64,000 nucleotides of DNA from Echinometra lucunter (taxonomy: Eukaryota; Echinodermata; Echinoidea; Camarodonta; Echinometridae): the NCBI GenBank assembly GCA_029962745.1, contig CM057156.1, forward strand, positions 2,626,114 to 2,690,113, read 5' to 3'. Position numbers and translations under genes: made by a program. Every line of letters starts with the position of its first letter. Positions within the stretch are counted from its first letter, which is position 1. This document shows positions 1-12,154 of this stretch, one piece after another. The notes under the pieces are model-generated. The model was not told the origin of the DNA. It did no database searches and worked only from the letters and a program-made list of their open reading frames with translations.

Positions 1-216
1 AGGAAAGAGAAAAAAGGGGAAAACAAGGAGAAGGAAAATGGTACATCGGGAAGCGCTCCCTAGCTGCGCTCGCTAGCATTATTTTAAGTAACTTAACCAA
101 TGCCGATGCTAATTACTATAATTCTTATGAAAGAAACCAGTTTGCATCTTGCATCTCAATCTAATGTTATAGGCTGCTATTGTTCCACTCATAGAATGTT
201 AGCAATAACCACATAA
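1..216. other. No recognisable feature
   Basis: AT-rich sequence with a purine-rich start. A GCGCTCCCTAGCTGCGCTCG stretch may be another edge of the GAGCGAGC family, but it is too short to assign. Confidence 0.4.
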
Positions 217-345
217 TAATAATAATAATAATAATTCATATTTATAAAGCGCACATTCTGGTAAAGTACCACTCAAGGCGCTACATTAGAAAATCAATCA
301 GTACCTAAGTAATCTTACAAGGAAAAAAACATAAAACAATTTACA
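217..345 (-). mobile_element. SINE 3' tail
   Basis: On the minus strand the block reads GTAGCGCCTTGAGTGGTACT, then GTGCGCTTTATAAATATGAA and (ATT)n. A GCGCTTTATAAAT end with a trinucleotide tail is the 3' end of common invertebrate tRNA-SINEs. The head is absent. Confidence 0.5.
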
Positions 346-539
346 ATATATAACAGAAAGAAAAACGAAAAGAAAACAACAAAGAAAAGACAAATCTTCC
401 TAATAACTTTAAGTGAACAGAAAATGTTCTGGATTGAGTGAACTGAGTGAACAGAAAACATCTGGATTTCACTCCAAGAAGTTTACTTAAAAGGGGCCTT
501 CCAGTAAATGGCCTAGAGAAAAAACAAAAATTCCCATTT
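346..539. other. No recognisable feature
   Basis: A-rich intergenic sequence. AGTGAACAGAAAA occurs twice (413-425 and 446-459). Confidence 0.4.
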
Positions 540-1310
540 GTTCGTTTGCTAGCTCGCTACTCCCGCTAGGAAAAGCTAGAAACAAAATGATTTCTGGCAC
601 GGCAATCATATTTCAGAAGTGAGTTAGCAAAATTTGGGCAGCGAGGAAGTTCACAAAATTACAACCCCCCCCCCAAAAAAAAAAAAAAAAAAAAAAAAAC
701 ATCCACTGTATTTTGCTTTAACGTATTTGGAGGGGGAGGGGGTGGGCGTCGCTGACTTTGCTCGCTTGTAAAAACAGAATGGTTTCGGACGGTGAGCGAG
801 GTACCTAAACCGATTCATATTCAGCTGTATTTACAGACAAGGATGGAATAGATTATTTAGATATTAATATTTCGATGACGAAATAACACTTCTACAATGA
901 AAAAGGGTATAATTTTCTTCGCTCGCTCCGCTCGCTCGATAAATAATTGATTTTTTTTTCCAAAGCAAACGGATTGGGCGATTGAGGTGACCAAATGAAT
1001 AATTCAGATGTTTCACATGCTCACAATGTAATTTACTGAAGGCAGAAGGGGTGAGTGTGCGCTTCTTCGCTCGCTCGTAATGGTAAGAGACATGGTAGTT
1101 TCGGACAGAAAACAATAGACCAGGGACGTGCTGAAATAGAGTCATTGGCAGCGAGGTGATTAGATATTTAATTGAAATATCATCTGAGCCTATAGCGGTC
1201 TGATAGTGTATTTTGATAACAAAATAACATATGTTTTTAATGTAAATCAAGTTGTAAGTTTTCGGCTCGCTCGCAAAATTTAAATACAGGGTGGTATCTA
1301 GCAAGATGCA
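540..1310 (-). repeat. Dispersed, inverted units of the GAGCGAGC satellite-like family
   Basis: GCTCGCTCC/GCTCGCTCG anchors at about 548, 760, 921, 1070 and 1265, together with CCAAAGCAAACGGATTGG and TTGAGGTGACCAAATG, are the reverse complement of blocks in the hAT-like element at 27808-29313. A GGGCGTCGCTGACTTT near 746 resembles that element's left end. This is probably a second, badly eroded relative. Clear ends and a target duplication were not found. Confidence 0.55.
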
Positions 1311-1429
1311 TCATTTTCCAAAATTTTGTAAACGCTTCACGTCCCTGAAGACGCCTTAATTCGAGATTACTGTCGTTATTGTTAACATGATAGAAATAAC
1401 CACACACACACCCATACAAACTGTACGCA

Positions 1430-1735
1430 GCAGGGGGCGGGGTGGAAGTTGCCCCCCCCCCCCCCCGAGATTTTGAAAACCCAACATTTTTTTTTACTGA
1501 AAATTGTCAAAACATCCACCAAAAGTGTGTACCAGATCCTTCAATTTCCGTTATAAAAATGCAAAAGCGCCCTCATGACCAGCTCGGTTGCTTCACTCCC
1601 TCGCTTTTGTATTTCTTCGAAAATTTCATGCGCCTTGCTCCTTCCCCCCCCCCCGGAAAAATTCCGTGTACGGCCATGCTCGGTGCCCCCCCCCCCCCCC
1701 CCAATGCGATGACCCACGGTACGCCACTGTCTGCG
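1430..1735. mobile_element. MITE remnant with a CAGTGGCGTACC-type end
   Basis: The right end GGTACGCCACTG at 1719-1730 is the complement of CAGTGGCGTACC, a terminal repeat style of hAT MITEs. C-runs at 1453-1466, 1644-1654 and 1687-1702 and a CTCGGTTGCTTCACTCCCTC block, also seen at 15725 and 18457, lie inside. No matching left end or 8-bp duplication was found. Confidence 0.4.
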
Positions 1736-1862
1736 TTCAGCCGTGTATTGTGGCAAAATAAAAAAGGAGAGAGGAGAATAAAAATATCATAAAGAAAGAA
1801 AGAGGGAGAGGGTGAGTGATTAAAGATGGAGAGGGGGGTAAGCACAGAGAGAGAGAGACAGA

Positions 1863-1973
1863 GGTGTTTCAAGTTTCAAGTTTCAAGTGAGTTTATTTCT
1901 CATGTATCAGAACACAAAACATTTCAATGTAACATAAAAGTTATATACAACAACTGAAATAAGTTGGCAATAC
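1863..1973 (-). mobile_element. LINE 3' end with a tandem tail
   Basis: On the minus strand an AT-rich 3' UTR ends in GAGAAATAAACTCACTTGAA followed by repeated ACTTGAA units (1866-1888 on plus). Short tandem tails of this kind end CR1/L2-like LINEs. It abuts the foldback element starting at 1974. Confidence 0.55.
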
Positions 1974-3413
1974 AGCGCGTCCCCCAAAAAATGTCCCTCT
2001 GATTGAGCGCTAAATTTATTCTAAACTATAATATTCGTCCCAATTTGATCTTCATATCTTGAAACCCATTTAATCTTGTAACTTATGAGAAAATTTAATC
2101 GGTCTCTCATCATTGGTTTTGAACAGAGAGTCTATTATGTAAAAGCAGTGCATTACAGCCCATTCCAAGTTTGCAGTGCTACAATTCTGCACTGTCTTTA
2201 TGTTTTCAATCAACTGCCTTCTCTGCTCCCTTTTATTTCAAAGTTTTGTTTAACAGAGAACATTTTTGTAGATGTAAAGTATGAGCAAATGCACAGCCTC
2301 CTTGTAAGCCACTCAGCATGCATTTCAAAGATACCAAACTCTTGATACTTCAGGTAGTTCCTCTTGATCGTCTTGGTGCATGGTGGTGGCTGATCTGGGT
2401 ATCGCCTTTGAAATGCACATTGAGTGGTAAGGAGGCTCTGCGTTTGCTCATACTTTAAAACAAGGAAAGCCCTTTGACAGGCAGTAAGCTGTTGGCCAAC
2501 CATATTGAAATCAGTCAAAAGTCAATATGACTAACTAAAAGCTGACCAAATCTTCCACCCAACTAAATTAACTATGAAAGAAAGACAAGACATGAAAGGA
2601 ACACAAATCTGTTCATTTCATTCTTACTTTAATTTCTGAATTTAAATTTCTAATTAAGCTGGACACCTGTTCATTTCTTTAATTCTTGTTTCCTTCCTTA
2701 ACACTGCTAAAGCTCTTACATAAATCTTAAAACCTTGTTTTGATTTATGTGGTAGCATTTTTATGTAAATTTCATAAGTTCTGAACTCGCAGAGCTCAAA
2801 ACACCTGTTCATATTTCTTTTTCTTTATTGGCTCAACAAATTAGTATTATTATTATTATTATTACTATTATTATTATTATTTATTAGGCCATTTCAAAAT
2901 AATAAGAAATATATGAAGATATACAACAGAAAGTCAATGATAACATACAAGAAACATACTCCCAGAGTGCAAAACTTGGCTGCCTAGGAAGGAGACAGCA
3001 AACTTTAACCTGGATGGTCCTCCTTCCCAACCAAGATTTTGCACTATGAGAGTTGGTAGATGTGCTTTACTCTTAGACACCATTGATGACGAAAGTCCAA
3101 ACATCTACAAAATGTTCTCTATTAAACAAAACTTTAAAATGAAAGGAGCAGAGAAGGCAAAAGCACTACGGTTGACTGAAAACATAAAGACAGTGCAGAA
3201 AATTGCAGCACTGCAAACTTGGAATGGGCTGAAATGCACTGCTGTTACATAATACACTCTCTGTTCAAAACTGATCATGCGAGACCAATGAAATTTTCTC
3301 ATAAGTTACAGGATTATATGGGCTTTCAAGATATCAAGAACAAATTGGGACTAATATTATATTTTAGAATTAATTGAGCGCTCAATCAGAGGGACATTTT
3401 TGGGGGGACGCGC
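1974..3413. mobile_element. Foldback transposon with 300-bp inverted arms
   Basis: The arms at 1974-2275 and 3108-3413 are inverted copies: both ends read AGCGCGTCCCCC...AATGTCCCTCTGATTGAGCG going inward, followed by matching stretches such as GTTTTGAACAGAGAGT and CCCATTCCAAGTTTGCAGTG. Inside are two smaller hairpins, 2277-2456 and 2966-3050. The centre is AT-rich with (TTA)n at 2843-2883. There is no transposase. Target duplications could not be fixed, so the superfamily is unknown. Open frames across the arms are by-products. Confidence 0.7.
2277..2456. repeat. Inner inverted repeat of the foldback element
   Basis: AGTATGAGCAAATGCACAGC with TCCTTGTAAGCCACTCAGC on one side mirrors GAGTGGTAAGGAGGCTCTGC and TTTGCTCATACTTT on the other. 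The stem is about 60 bp and the two arms are diverged, with a roughly 65-bp loop. Confidence 0.65.
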
Positions 3414-4220
3414 TTTAAATATCAAGGAAATATAAAAACCTAACATGGTTATGCAAGAGATAGGAAGAAAAGATGTAAAGGGGAGAGGGGCGGTGAGCAG
3501 GGGGCGAGAGAGAGGGGGATTGAGGAGAAATAGAGAGAGGGGGCAGTGAGCAGATATATATATATCTGTAAACGACAGCACGAATCACAATCTATTAGAA
3601 TAATAATTCTCACTATTGCTTACTAATTTAAAAATATGTTATCAAAGTATAGTTGCTAACATAAAAGTGAATGCCTGCGCTGCCAGTATAGAGCTTGAAT
3701 GCCTCTCAGAGTCAAAAGTCATGGCGCCAATATAATGCATTTTAGATACACTTTGGGTTATGGAACCAATTTCCATTTTTATTACTCTTGTAATCATTCA
3801 GGAAAATCGTGTCATGATTGATGCTGATTCCATAAGTAACATTTGACGCGGTACGTTCATATTAATTCATATCAAAGATAATTCAATTACTTTTGCACTT
3901 TGAAACAATAAGAACTGATAACAAAAGAAAAAAAAATGGATTGAACACATGATGGGAAGTGTATGAAGAGTTCACGAAATAATAAAACCCATACAAGTCC
4001 CATTCGGTTTTTGTTTTGTTTTGTTTCTGTTTTTTGTTTGTTTGGGTTTTTGTGAGAAATCTGAAATGACATTCGACGGGTCCTGGCGATTTCCACGTGG
4101 ACTACAACGTGTTTCATTTGCTTGCATTATCAGTTAGAATACAGACTATGGACGCCTGCATACATTAAATGACCATCCTTCACCTTCTGTTTCCTTCTCT
4201 TTTTGTTTCTTCTTCTTCTT
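3414..4220. other. No gene seen; purine-rich and T/G-rich simple sequence up to the gap
   Basis: Contains a GAGAGGGG-rich tract (3480-3545), (TA)n at 3554-3565, a TTTGTTTTG-type tract near 4010-4050 and a TTC repeat that runs into the gap at 4221. No coding similarity recognised. Confidence 0.4.
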
Positions 4221-4720
4221 NNNNNNNNNNNNNNNNNNNNNNNNNNNNNNNNNNNNNNNNNNNNNNNNNNNNNNNNNNNNNNNNNNNNNNNNNNNNNNNN
4301 NNNNNNNNNNNNNNNNNNNNNNNNNNNNNNNNNNNNNNNNNNNNNNNNNNNNNNNNNNNNNNNNNNNNNNNNNNNNNNNNNNNNNNNNNNNNNNNNNNNN
4401 NNNNNNNNNNNNNNNNNNNNNNNNNNNNNNNNNNNNNNNNNNNNNNNNNNNNNNNNNNNNNNNNNNNNNNNNNNNNNNNNNNNNNNNNNNNNNNNNNNNN
4501 NNNNNNNNNNNNNNNNNNNNNNNNNNNNNNNNNNNNNNNNNNNNNNNNNNNNNNNNNNNNNNNNNNNNNNNNNNNNNNNNNNNNNNNNNNNNNNNNNNNN
4601 NNNNNNNNNNNNNNNNNNNNNNNNNNNNNNNNNNNNNNNNNNNNNNNNNNNNNNNNNNNNNNNNNNNNNNNNNNNNNNNNNNNNNNNNNNNNNNNNNNNN
4701 NNNNNNNNNNNNNNNNNNNN
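4221..4720. other. Assembly gap of exactly 500 N
   Basis: The round size marks a placeholder of unknown true length. Its left flank is a growing TTC microsatellite, a common cause of assembly breaks. Long reading frames through it are meaningless. Confidence 0.95.
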
Positions 4721-5281
4721 CTAACCAGAGCTTATTTTTTCGACTCCAGATTAGAGCCTCATGCATGTAGGACTACAACTCTACCCATGAAGACGTGACA
4801 CAGTTTGGTTTTAAAAATTTTCAATATTCCATGAGGGGTTGTGGGGGGGGGGCGAGGATCAAATATCTTACGTGTAGCATGACAAGACAGACTATGTGTA
4901 AACAAGACAAATGGTAATCAACAGCCCTTAATTATTATGTTTATCATATATTTCATTGTATGCTTCTCTTAATGATTTCTAGTTAAGGAGACTTCTAATG
5001 AAATGTCAAAAAGATGGTCAAGATGCACACAGTTTTTTGTATTTTTTGTCGATGTTGTCAGTCGGTAATGCGCTTTAAAAGTACGCTGAATATTTCAGTA
5101 TCAGGAAGCTTGTCCCAAAATAACTTAGGCTTTTATGTGTGTACTTTGGAAGACTGAAAATATAGGCCTACCATTTTTCGGTGGCTTCCCATGAGAGAGG
5201 AAACCTGTTAATTGTATCATATACACGGATCATGATGATGGAAGGAGTGAAAAACTTCAGCTTCTTTAAACACATCAATGC
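4721..5281. other. No recognisable feature
   Basis: Intergenic sequence with a G run near 4843. No coding, RNA or transposon signature recognised. Confidence 0.4.
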
Positions 5282-5284
5282 TAA

Positions 5285-5654
5285 AGGTGCTTTCACACAT
5301 GATGCTACAGTGTGGTACCATACTGTGGCGCCACAATTTTTTGTGTACAAGCCTATGGGGTATAGGGTGACAAAAAAATGTCGCCGAGGCAGGAAACACT
5401 TTTTTTGTGCTGCCTAGATACACAAAAAATGCGCACCAATAAAATTTCTAAAAAGTTAGCGCAAAAATTGTTGCCATGAGATTGCTTGCGCAAGCGTGCA
5501 CAAGTTTTGACAGTATGCTCTCTTATTGAGAGTTGACGCGTTAATGCCCGTTCATTAGCATATGTGGTGACACAAAGTCCCACCATGTGTGAAGGCGAAA
5601 CAGTGTGGCGCCACAGTGTGGTACCACACTGTCGCATCATGTGTGAAAGCACCT
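5285..5654. mobile_element. PIF/Harbinger-like MITE, 370 bp, TAA duplication
   Basis: The ends are inverted copies starting AGGTGCTTTCACACATGATG, extending with one mismatch through CAGTGTGGTACCA to GTGGCGCCACA, about 50 bp in all. TAA flanks both sides (5282-5284 and 5655-5657), as in PIF/Harbinger elements (TWA target). No transposase. A related, more diverged element lies at 63639-64000 with the same interior order: CTATGGGGTATrrGGTGACA, GTTAGCGCAAAAA, GCGCGTTAATG. Confidence 0.8.
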
Positions 5655-5657
5655 TAA

Positions 5658-6010
5658 GAGACTAGCTAATGGTTATGTGTGGTTTATCTTTGTTTGCGTG
5701 AAGACAACTTAATGATGCGTTTATGCCGCTGATGTGACTTCTACAAGACGCCATCAATTTACAGGATTCTGAAGCACATAGCGTAATGAGTGAGTTATGG
5801 CCATCAGCCTAGGGTTATGGCTCTGTTTAGGGCAGATACTGTAAGATTAAACAAGAAAGTGTAAATAGACAGGAGAGAAATCATAGAAATTTGATTAAAG
5901 GTAATTTATGTTTTATGTAGGAAATCTGACCAAAACGTCCTGTAGCCTGAATACTAAATTGAACCAGTTGTGTGTCTTGAAGATACCATTATGGGATACC
6001 TATCGCCCCT
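5658..6010. other. No recognisable feature
   Basis: Intergenic, AT-rich. No motif supports a gene. Confidence 0.4.
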
Positions 6011-6031
6011 CCCCCCCCCCCCCCACCTCTC

Positions 6032-6074
<43 letters not shown>
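6011..6074. repeat. Poly-C followed by (CT)n microsatellite
   Basis: About 15 C residues, then a nearly pure CT tract to 6074. The serine/leucine-rich reading frames over it are artefacts of the repeat. Confidence 0.9.
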
Positions 6075-6075
<1 letters not shown>

Positions 6076-9000
6076 TCTATTCAGATATCTTTCACTTCTC
6101 ACGCTTTCTTTATCTACCTCCCTTTCTTTTTCTTCATCTCTTTTTCTTTAATATGTTTTCAAACCTGCCTTGAACCAGAATAGGTTCATGGACGTGGTTC
6201 TGATTACTTGTTTGTTTACCTTGTGTTCTGATAATTGTATCTTTCTTTTTTTTTTTTCTTATCTTCACTCTGTCAATTGTCGTAACAAATTTTGAAGGCG
6301 AACTTGTGATTGGTTTTAACTGCAAAACTGCACACATGGACCGGTATGCAAGTCAAAAGAGCGCGGTGTAAAGCTAATAGCGTACCCTGTTTCTGATTGC
6401 TATGACAATTAAAATAAGATAAAACATAAAGCAATAATTCTGAAATAAAGAAATGATTACACCAACTTTATCTACCTCTTCCACGTCCTCTCTATCCCCT
6501 CTATAATTATGTCTGGAATCTGAGTGTCTGTCTTTACTTATATTTTTCTATGGCTCTTTCTCCTCCCGTCTTCAGAAGATTTTCACTAGTCTATCTCAGT
6601 GCCTATCCGTTCCATTGGAGAAATCTATTACGCCTTGCAATGATGCATGATCCTCCTAAAAATTCGTTTTCACCACTTCTCGGGCGGTTATTCTCTTCTT
6701 CGCTTAAAGCCTTGATAAGATTAAAGCTCCGGTAACTTGAACATGTTGAAAGAAACTTAGAATTTTACATTTATTCAAATACTTTTTTCTTTGCTTTTGT
6801 TTCTGTGAGGGGCTTCAAAGCAGACTTTTGTCCACAATCGTCATATCAAAGATATATTATCCCCGCTCCACTCAAGATGCAGATCAAAATAAGTCTCCTT
6901 AAAAGGTAATAAAATACATCACCATAAACCAGTCGCTTATGTCTGCCATTGAAAGACATCCGTCTTGAAACGCAACGGGGACATATCTGATATTTTCTAT
7001 CAAGAAGAAAAGAAATGGTCATCTGCTTTTTAAGGCGTTTCTTTTCTCCTTTTATTAAAAAAAAATGCAGCTTTCTCGGCTGCCTTTTTATCTTATTTTG
7101 CTGCTTATATACCCCCAACCCCCTGTTCCCCTGGACTTCCGCCCATGATGTCTATGGAGCTTGCGAAGATCAAAAAGCAACATTGCCATAATGAAATGTT
7201 TGTGACACGCTTTTCTTGTAATCTTCAGATGGTAAGAGACGGTTTGTAACCATGGTTTTATCATGGAATTACAAACACAGTGGTTAATAGTGAACTTTAC
7301 ACCAAACGCCTATTTCTACTTTATCTCCCTCAACGGCTTTCAGCGTGCATGCACTTTCCTGACGTCATAATGACGTTATTTACGGTTTAACCCTTTGAAA
7401 GAGGCATTCTTGAAAAGGGTAGACAAGCAACATCCTTACAGATGCCAGATCGAGTGCAGAACTAATTACCTGGATTACAAGCAGTCTTTATGTTTCTCAT
7501 GGGGCCCGCGTTAATGCGCTCTATTTCGTCTTATATTCACGCCTACAGTAGGGTATAACTGGCAGTCGGGTATTATCCCAGACGACAGAAGTTGGTCATT
7601 TTCGAAGCGATGCGACTCATATGACGCCTGCATCTTTTCTCCGCCCCTCATATAAATATTTGTCATTTTGCTCCGTAAGATTTTTCTGTAGTCGGACGTG
7701 ATACTGTATACCGTTGCCCTTTCTACTATTCATGTTTTGATTTCAAGATTTCATATTTACAGCGTCGTTTATTATAATGTTCCTTCAGGCATATACCTGT
7801 AACACACTGGTTTGCTTTAGACCGAGGGGGGGGGGGGGGGAATTACTTAGTGGTCGATTGATCATTTTCCCCCGACATGAGCCTATTTAAGCTTCTCTGT
7901 TTGTTACAATCTCGAATACTGTGTTTCTGTCAGAATCATGCAATTATTATTAATTCATTTGGTTATGACTTGACTGAAGATAATCTGCATTCAGATTTTT
8001 AGATGACAAGCGCCCACCTACCCATTTTAACATCTGTTTGGTTTTTGGTTCAAATTACACGTGAATCAAATGAGTTAAATATCAGAAGCCAGCGATGAAA
8101 TCAGTGAAATGTCATTTGCTTCTTAAAAGGTGATGCGGTTATTAAGAATCTAATGCTCCTCGGTCTTAATCTCAACCACGAAGAATATTTTTAAGTAAGC
8201 AATATTCTATTCTATGATCACCAATTCTTCAAAAATCATAGATTTTATTTTTATATTGATATCACCATCATACACAACCATGGATATTTAGATGCTATAT
8301 TCCACCATGTTCCTTATTGAAAATGATTATTTTTTTATCTCCAGCTCTGGTAATGAATAAGATAAATTAACAAAATCATGCAAAAGTAAATCTTGCCATT
8401 TAGCCGTGTCGAGGGGCACTAACGAAAAGAAAAAAAAAACAGCTTTAACACTCAGCTTACTGGCAACATAAGGTTTGCTTAGCCCTGGTTTATATTTTGA
8501 TCCCTATAACAGGGGCGGTAAAAACATGCACACTCAAACTCCATTACAATCTCTTTAAAAAACAAAAGTAAAGGAAAGAAAGAAGTACCGCACCACAAAA
8601 CAGAATCATACATCTTGTCAAATACTGTATGGTAGTCTATACTTGAGAGGGAAAATGTCGACAAACATAAAAAGACATTTAAGTTCTCTTCGCATTCGAT
8701 CACGGAAATTGCGGCTTTGAACTTTCAAGGAGGAAATTCGGTTTTATTTAATTTATTTCTATATCATCTCATGAAGTACAGGTGGCACTGTGGAGGACAA
8801 CTCTGATCATAGAAATAAATGCATCACATGTCACGAATGATGTGTCTTTAACGTATAGCCTTACTGCCACGTAAAGCGACTCGGCCCCCCCCCCCTTAAA
8901 ATGAGAAATAAAAAAATTAAAGGAGGTACCGCTAAGTTCCATAGCGAATGACAAAGTGTGAAGGAGAGGGAGAGGGAAAGGGAGAGAGAAGGGGGAGGGG

Positions 9001-11637
9001 GATGGGATGGGAAACATAAAACGCCTCCATTTTTACTCCTTCTCCCCCTAGTTTTCCCAATATCATTCCTCTAATGTCTTATGCCGCTGCCACCAAGCCC
9101 GATCAAGGCGATCCCTACCCCCTGCACCTCAGCCATACCGACACCAGACATGCCAGAGCAACTACTAACTGAACACTTTGATTGCATTACGCAGAATGGC
9201 AACGATTTTGTTCGATATGGAGTCAATTCTGAAGTGCGACTGGGGAAAAGGGCATTTCAGGTGCAGTTCGATATTTTCCCCCCACCGTACCAATTGAAGT
9301 AAGATGAGTTCGTGACTTATCGACCCTTTGGACCCGCTCACGTGGAAACCAAGTATCGTCCTTCCCGCCACCTCTTCTTCTTGTGGCGAAGTAGGGGTTG
9401 TAGAAGGGTAGGGGGTCAACAAATTGAAAAAAAAACAACAACAAACAATTCTAGCACCACACGTACTGATCTAGAATATTGAAAGTGAGGGTAGAGCGAG
9501 CATACTACTTCAGGTTTCCCAAATGACGAGGGAGAATCCACTTCCCCATCTCCCTTTTGAATCCGCTTCCGCAATCATGCCGAAGATAGCTATCAATATT
9601 CGATTTTGATTTCCGATGAGTATAGTTACTTGTGAATGCGTTTAACATCCATGATTCTTACAATATGCTCCCCCCCCCCCCCCCCTCGCTAGCCTTTAGA
9701 GACTGAAATATGTTGGTATATCGTTACAGTGTCGTCAGAATGTGCTTCATAAGTTAACATCGTGGCAGTGGTGCGTGTCCCTAATACATGGCTGGATGGG
9801 TATGGCAATGAATGCAGACCTTAGCAATGATACATGTTACACGCATCGATTCATACACCAGTTTCCTTGCTCGCATCAATAACCGAAAATCATCTATTTT
9901 GCCCCCTGAGGAAGAGGAAGTGAAGAGAAAATGTTGTGAATGTCAAGCTGCTCATGTCGCTCATGGGTGACGCGATAGATCACTATACCCTTGAATGTTC
10001 CTCATGCTATAAGCTCGTCTGGACTTTTGATCCCCTCTGAAGTGAGTTTCGGAATCGTTACATTTCAGTCAACTAAAACTGAAAACTAATACAACAATAA
10101 TTTCTGAAATGAAACATTTATCTTGACAGACTTTCTCTGAACTTTCAATAGGGCTCCATTAAATCATTTCACCTTTCTTTTATTTATCCTGAATTTTCAC
10201 TAATCAATTTAAGAGAAGTCAAATGGCTACAATCCATATCATCATCGTGAACATTCGTTTAGTAGTGTTTTGTTATCCACGTTCAGGATGGACAGCCTTA
10301 TCATTGGTATCCTAAAAGAAAATCATGACCATGATGACTGCATTCGTCAAACAGAAATTACTCGACTTAATATACTTTCTATTTCTTTTGTTTTGTTTTG
10401 TTTCCCTGGCTCCTTCTTCTTCTTCCATTTTTAACGGATGCTCCCTGTCATCTAACTCCGATCCTCAAGATCTACTCTCCATTTGGAAGGGATTAGTTCT
10501 GCTTGGATCATAGATCTTAATGAAAGACATCTTATGGACCTGAAGTAACAATGATGATACAACCATGACCTACGAGAGAAATGTTTTCAACATCAATGAG
10601 GCACCAGGAATTGTACATCATCAGAAACTAATCTGTGAATAGGAATCAGTCAATAGCTAATTGTTGCAGACATAATGATGAAATGGTAATATGACATCAT
10701 TCTCTTGGTTTGTATCTGGCGACTTTACGGAGGGAGCAATGTATAATAGGGTCTTAGAACTGTCTGGCATTGTCATCATGTTTTGCAATCACGTTAGTCA
10801 TACACTAGCCTTCATGAGGTCTGTTCTATTCTCGTAAACGGGGATTAAACTTCAGCTTTTTATGTTTTTAAAGGGTAAAGGCACCACAAGCAAATTTTCG
10901 GACGAATTACATAGAATATGATAAAAAATATCCTGATACCTACGGCTTCTGTTCTTGTTTTGTTGTTTTTCTGCTTCTTATCGTTTATTTTGTTTTGCTT
11001 TGTTTTTCTCCTTGGGAGGGGGGGGGGATAGGGTGTCCACCCATTGCCGTACTTTCATAGTCTTCTCTTGCCCTTTCTTACATATGAATCTCTGTGTATT
11101 TCTTCCTACCTCCCTATCTCCCAGTCAATGATATCCCAGCGTCTTCCCAAAGTTCCCCTCTCAGCATGCCCAGTTTCCCTTTCCCTTCCTTCTCTCTTTC
11201 TCTCTTTTGATACCTGTCTACCTTAAAGATGTTTCGGGGAACAAATTCCGTTTATCCTATTTTCCGTTAATTTCCCATTTAAGAATGATATTAAATGACA
11301 CTGGATTATAAACATTATAAACGGCCCCTACCATGCCTACTGCTCTTAAGAATACCTATTCAAAATAAGTGAAATGAAGTGATGCTTCACAAATTTATTT
11401 CTGAATCGATAAGCTGCTTATGACATCACAGGGGTGCTCCTCTTTTCCTCTTCTAACCGTTATATTTCAACCGAATTACGCAGGACAGTGTGGATACTTG
11501 TATTTGAACAGCACTCAGTGACAGCTTAAGCAATGTGATGTGGTTTTCACATATCCTTAAGATGACGGAAATTGGGTATTTGTGATCGATTGAATCTCTC
11601 CAGCCAGACGGAAGAGTGTGACTCCTTGTTTGACCAT
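6075..11637. other. Long stretch without recognisable genes
   Basis: No reading frame here resembles a protein family, and no transposon ends were recognised. Notable only: a palindromic TGACGTCA followed by ATGACG at about 7360-7373, poly-G at 7826-7841, poly-C at 8884-8894 and 9669-9686, and CT/T-rich tracts. It could hide introns of a flanking gene, but nothing shows this. Confidence 0.4.
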
Positions 11638-11640
11638 CAG

Positions 11641-11787
11641 GGCCCCGTTTCCTTCAAACTTGTTATCAGCAACAAGTTGCGATAGCTGCTATAAGCTACT
11701 GAAATCCTTGCATCTGATTGGCTGAGAGCAAATTTGTCATAGAAATGTGGCAGTTGTTACTGATAACAAGTTATATGAAACGGGGCC
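11641..11787. mobile_element. PIF/Harbinger-like MITE, 147 bp, CAG duplication
   Basis: The left end GGCCCCGTTTCCTTCAAACT continues into TGTTATCAGCAACA. The right end read backwards is GGCCCCGTTTCATATAACTT continuing into TGTTATCAGTAACA. CAG flanks both sides (11638-11640, 11788-11790). A 3-bp CWG/TWA target is the PIF/Harbinger habit. The same CAG|GGCC...GGCC|CAG arrangement occurs at 39656-40078. Confidence 0.75.
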
Positions 11788-11790
11788 CAG

Positions 11791-12154
11791 AACATGCTGT
11801 AAGGTTGAAAGGGTGCGACCCAAACCTCCTCTGCCTCACACTTACAGCCTCCCGGCGTTCCATGAAATACGTTAATCGTGCATGCATGGGGGTCGATACC
11901 GGGGTGGGGGGTATGTTCCCACTCCCCCCCCCCCTTAATATTTCAGTTGGGCGGATGGCTTTTATCATCCTCCCCCATTTGCGGTTAGAAAATGGCATAA
12001 TGATAAAATAAAATAAATAAATGAAAGGATGGATGAATGGATGGATGGATGAATGATGACGATTATTCGTATTATTTCCAACTACATCGTCATTGTTTTT
12101 TCCATTTCATTTCAATGATACTTATGTTACGATATCTGAATGGATATATTTTTT
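11791..12154. other. No gene; short repeats
   Basis: Includes a G-run/C-run pair (11897-11935) that looks like a transposon edge without a partner, and a GGATGGATGAATG repeat at 12028-12055. Confidence 0.4.

Noticed and set aside
4146..4798. Reading frames of about 200 codons across the first gap
   Set aside because: Almost all codons are N.
7386..7425. TTAACCCTTTGAAAGAGG as a piggyBac end
   Set aside because: No mirrored end followed by TTAA was found, only a short local AAAGGGT.
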